Part shown: positions 5,349 to 5,946 of the stretch, piece by piece
How positions within the stretch are numbered: the stretch's first letter is position 1
Layout: each line of letters starts with the position of its first letter
From: Gammaproteobacteria bacterium
Lineage (GTDB): Bacteria > Pseudomonadota > Gammaproteobacteria > Burkholderiales > Thiobacillaceae
NCBI GenBank assembly: GCA_018820745.1
Contig: JAHJNP010000288.1
Coordinates: forward strand, 1-5,946
Direction: 5' to 3'
Length of the DNA stretch: 5,946 nucleotides
Program-made: the position numbers and the translations under genes
The notes under the pieces: model-generated
What the model saw: only the letters and a program-made list of their open reading frames with translations
Told to the model about the DNA's origin: nothing
Database searches by the model: none

Positions 5349-5585
5349 TCAGCAGAAAAAATCCATGTCGTCCTCGGCCGCATTGTCGTTGTGCAGGGCG
5401 GAGAGAACCGCGCTTTCATACGGGTGCGCGCAGATCACCTCCGCCAGCCACGGATAGCATCCCGCGTAATTGCATTGCTCGGTGTATTCGTCTGGCTCGT
5501 CGAAGGGCGTGCTGCCGAGTTCGTGCAGCGCCTCCTCCGCCAGAAGATCGGCCTGCGTTTCCAGTGCTTCATTTTTCGTGTTCAT
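5349..5585 (-). CDS. Small acidic four-cysteine protein, unknown function
   Basis: A 78-residue protein with no family I recognise. It starts at ATG 5585 behind a strong GAGGGG site, better than any alternative start in the longer open frame that runs upstream to 5855. The first 24 residues look like an amphipathic, acidic helix (TQADLLAEEALHELG). A middle block, DEYTEQCNYAGCYPW, carries Cys38 and Cys43; Cys52 follows, and the last residue is Cys78 after DDMDFF. It is strongly acidic with no signal peptide or membrane segment, so probably cytoplasmic. Cys spacing (5, 9, 26) could bind a metal or form disulfides. A helical acidic front with a Cys-containing tail also recalls precursor peptides of modified natural products, but no maturase is visible. 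The gene converges on the PEP-CTERM gene, and its leader can mask the ribosome site. Confidence 0.65.
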   Translation of the reverse strand: MNTKNEALETQADLLAEEALHELGSTPFDEPDEYTEQCNYAGCYPWLAEVICAHPYESAVLSALHNDNAAEDDMDFFC

Positions 5586-5592
5586 GGCATTC

Positions 5593-5654
5593 CCCTCGTT
5601 TGGCCGAAGCATGAATCCTCGCGCCGCGAGGTGATCCTTTGATGACAACGAGGG
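5593..5654 (-). promoter_or_regulatory. Structured leader able to mask the ribosome site of the 78-residue gene
   Basis: In minus-strand RNA the order is: CCCUCGUU (5654-5647), a perfect inner hairpin CCUCGC-GGC-GCGAGG (5631-5617), then AACGAGGG (5600-5593). The last segment includes the Shine-Dalgarno of the 78-residue gene. The outer 8-base pairing is perfect and extends by one U-G, enclosing the inner hairpin. The closed form would hide the ribosome site eight bases before the start codon. This could be a thermometer, a protein- or ligand-sensing leader, or an accidental pairing. The pairing is seen directly; the function is inference. Confidence 0.4.
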
Positions 5655-5915
5655 ACGGGGGGCCGAAGTCGGGACCGCGCATGGCGATTTCCCCTGGCCC
5701 GAACGTGCCATGCCGGACGCGTTCCGGATGCCGGTTGCTGCAACATCGACATGTGAGACTGCATGCGTGCCGAAATGCCGAACCCGTCGTAAGGCGGGGT
5801 CGAAAATGCCAGGATCTGCGCAGCTTTGGGAGAAGCGTGTTGACGTGCAGACCACCGGTTATCGGCACTTCACGCGCTTTAAGGTTTTGCTTGCAACTTT
5901 ATTCTGGAGAATTAC
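5655..5915. other. Intergenic region between divergent genes, with several hairpins
   Basis: No convincing gene; the open frames on both strands are Arg/Pro-rich or lack ribosome sites. It should hold the promoters of the minus-strand small gene and of the plus-strand gene at 5916, but I find no good -35/-10 pair for either. Visible symmetry: CCGGA-CGCGT-TCCGG (5713-5727); GTTGC-T-GCAAC (5734-5744); and a stem at 5779-5802. That stem has CCCGTC and GGCGGG around a GTAA tetraloop with one T-G pair, extended by CGA/TCG across one mismatch. A GNRA-type loop on a 9-pair stem should be stable in plus-strand RNA and could sit in the leader of the gene at 5916. Confidence 0.4.
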
Positions 5916-5946
5916 ATGTATCGCATTCAATCTCTGCTCAGCCTGA
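5916..5946 (+). CDS. Start of an unidentified protein (cut by window edge)
   Basis: ATG 5916 follows GGAG (5906-5909) with six bases between, a strong ribosome site. Ten codons are visible, MYRIQSLLSL, before the window ends. The start is basic then hydrophobic, which would suit a signal peptide or membrane anchor, but ten residues do not allow a family call. Confidence 0.55.
   Translation, partial: MYRIQSLLSL

Noticed and set aside
5689..5710. Possible sigma54 promoter (TGGCACG on the minus strand upstream of the 78-residue gene)
   Set aside because: The -24 half matches, but the -12 half lacks TTGC at the right spacing. Similar searches upstream of 4097 and 5916 also failed.

Overview
The window looks like chromosomal DNA of a GC-rich Gram-negative bacterium, most likely a betaproteobacterium. 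It has a type II secretion (T2SS) module next to a secreted protein with a PEP-CTERM/exosortase sorting tail, and that pairing is common in biofilm-forming environmental Betaproteobacteria. The taxonomic call is inference; no rRNA or marker gene is present.

Left third (1-3053, minus strand): a T2SS core module read right to left as gspG (major pseudopilin), a 242-base gap, gspF (inner-membrane platform) and gspE (assembly ATPase, cut by the window edge). gspF and gspE overlap by four bases (GTGA). A sigma70-type promoter lies just upstream of gspG. The gap between gspG and gspF is bounded by a 12-base imperfect inverted repeat. A motif of about 19 bases is shared by the regions upstream of gspG and gspF.

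Middle (3054-4096): about 1 kb with no convincing protein gene. It contains two diverged, tandem, same-orientation copies of a unit of about 285 bases, repeating every 318-320 bases. Each copy has a 35-base core identical to the other, a short hairpin at the same place (formed by different bases in the two copies), and a long GC-rich inverted repeat. The second copy also carries an intrinsic-terminator-like hairpin with eight T. Downstream lies a possible 9-codon Pro-rich upstream ORF. This is the least ordinary part of the window.

Right (4097-5946): a 337-residue secreted PEP-CTERM protein on the plus strand, followed by a strong terminator. Converging on it is an unrecognised 78-residue acidic, four-Cys protein on the minus strand. 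The Shine-Dalgarno of that gene can pair with an upstream segment of its own leader. The last 31 bases are the start of another plus-strand gene.

Functionally, gspGFE belong to the Sec-dependent two-step export machine. The PEP-CTERM protein is a Sec substrate expected to be anchored and then released or sorted by an exosortase encoded elsewhere. Nothing in the window shows that the two systems are directly coupled.
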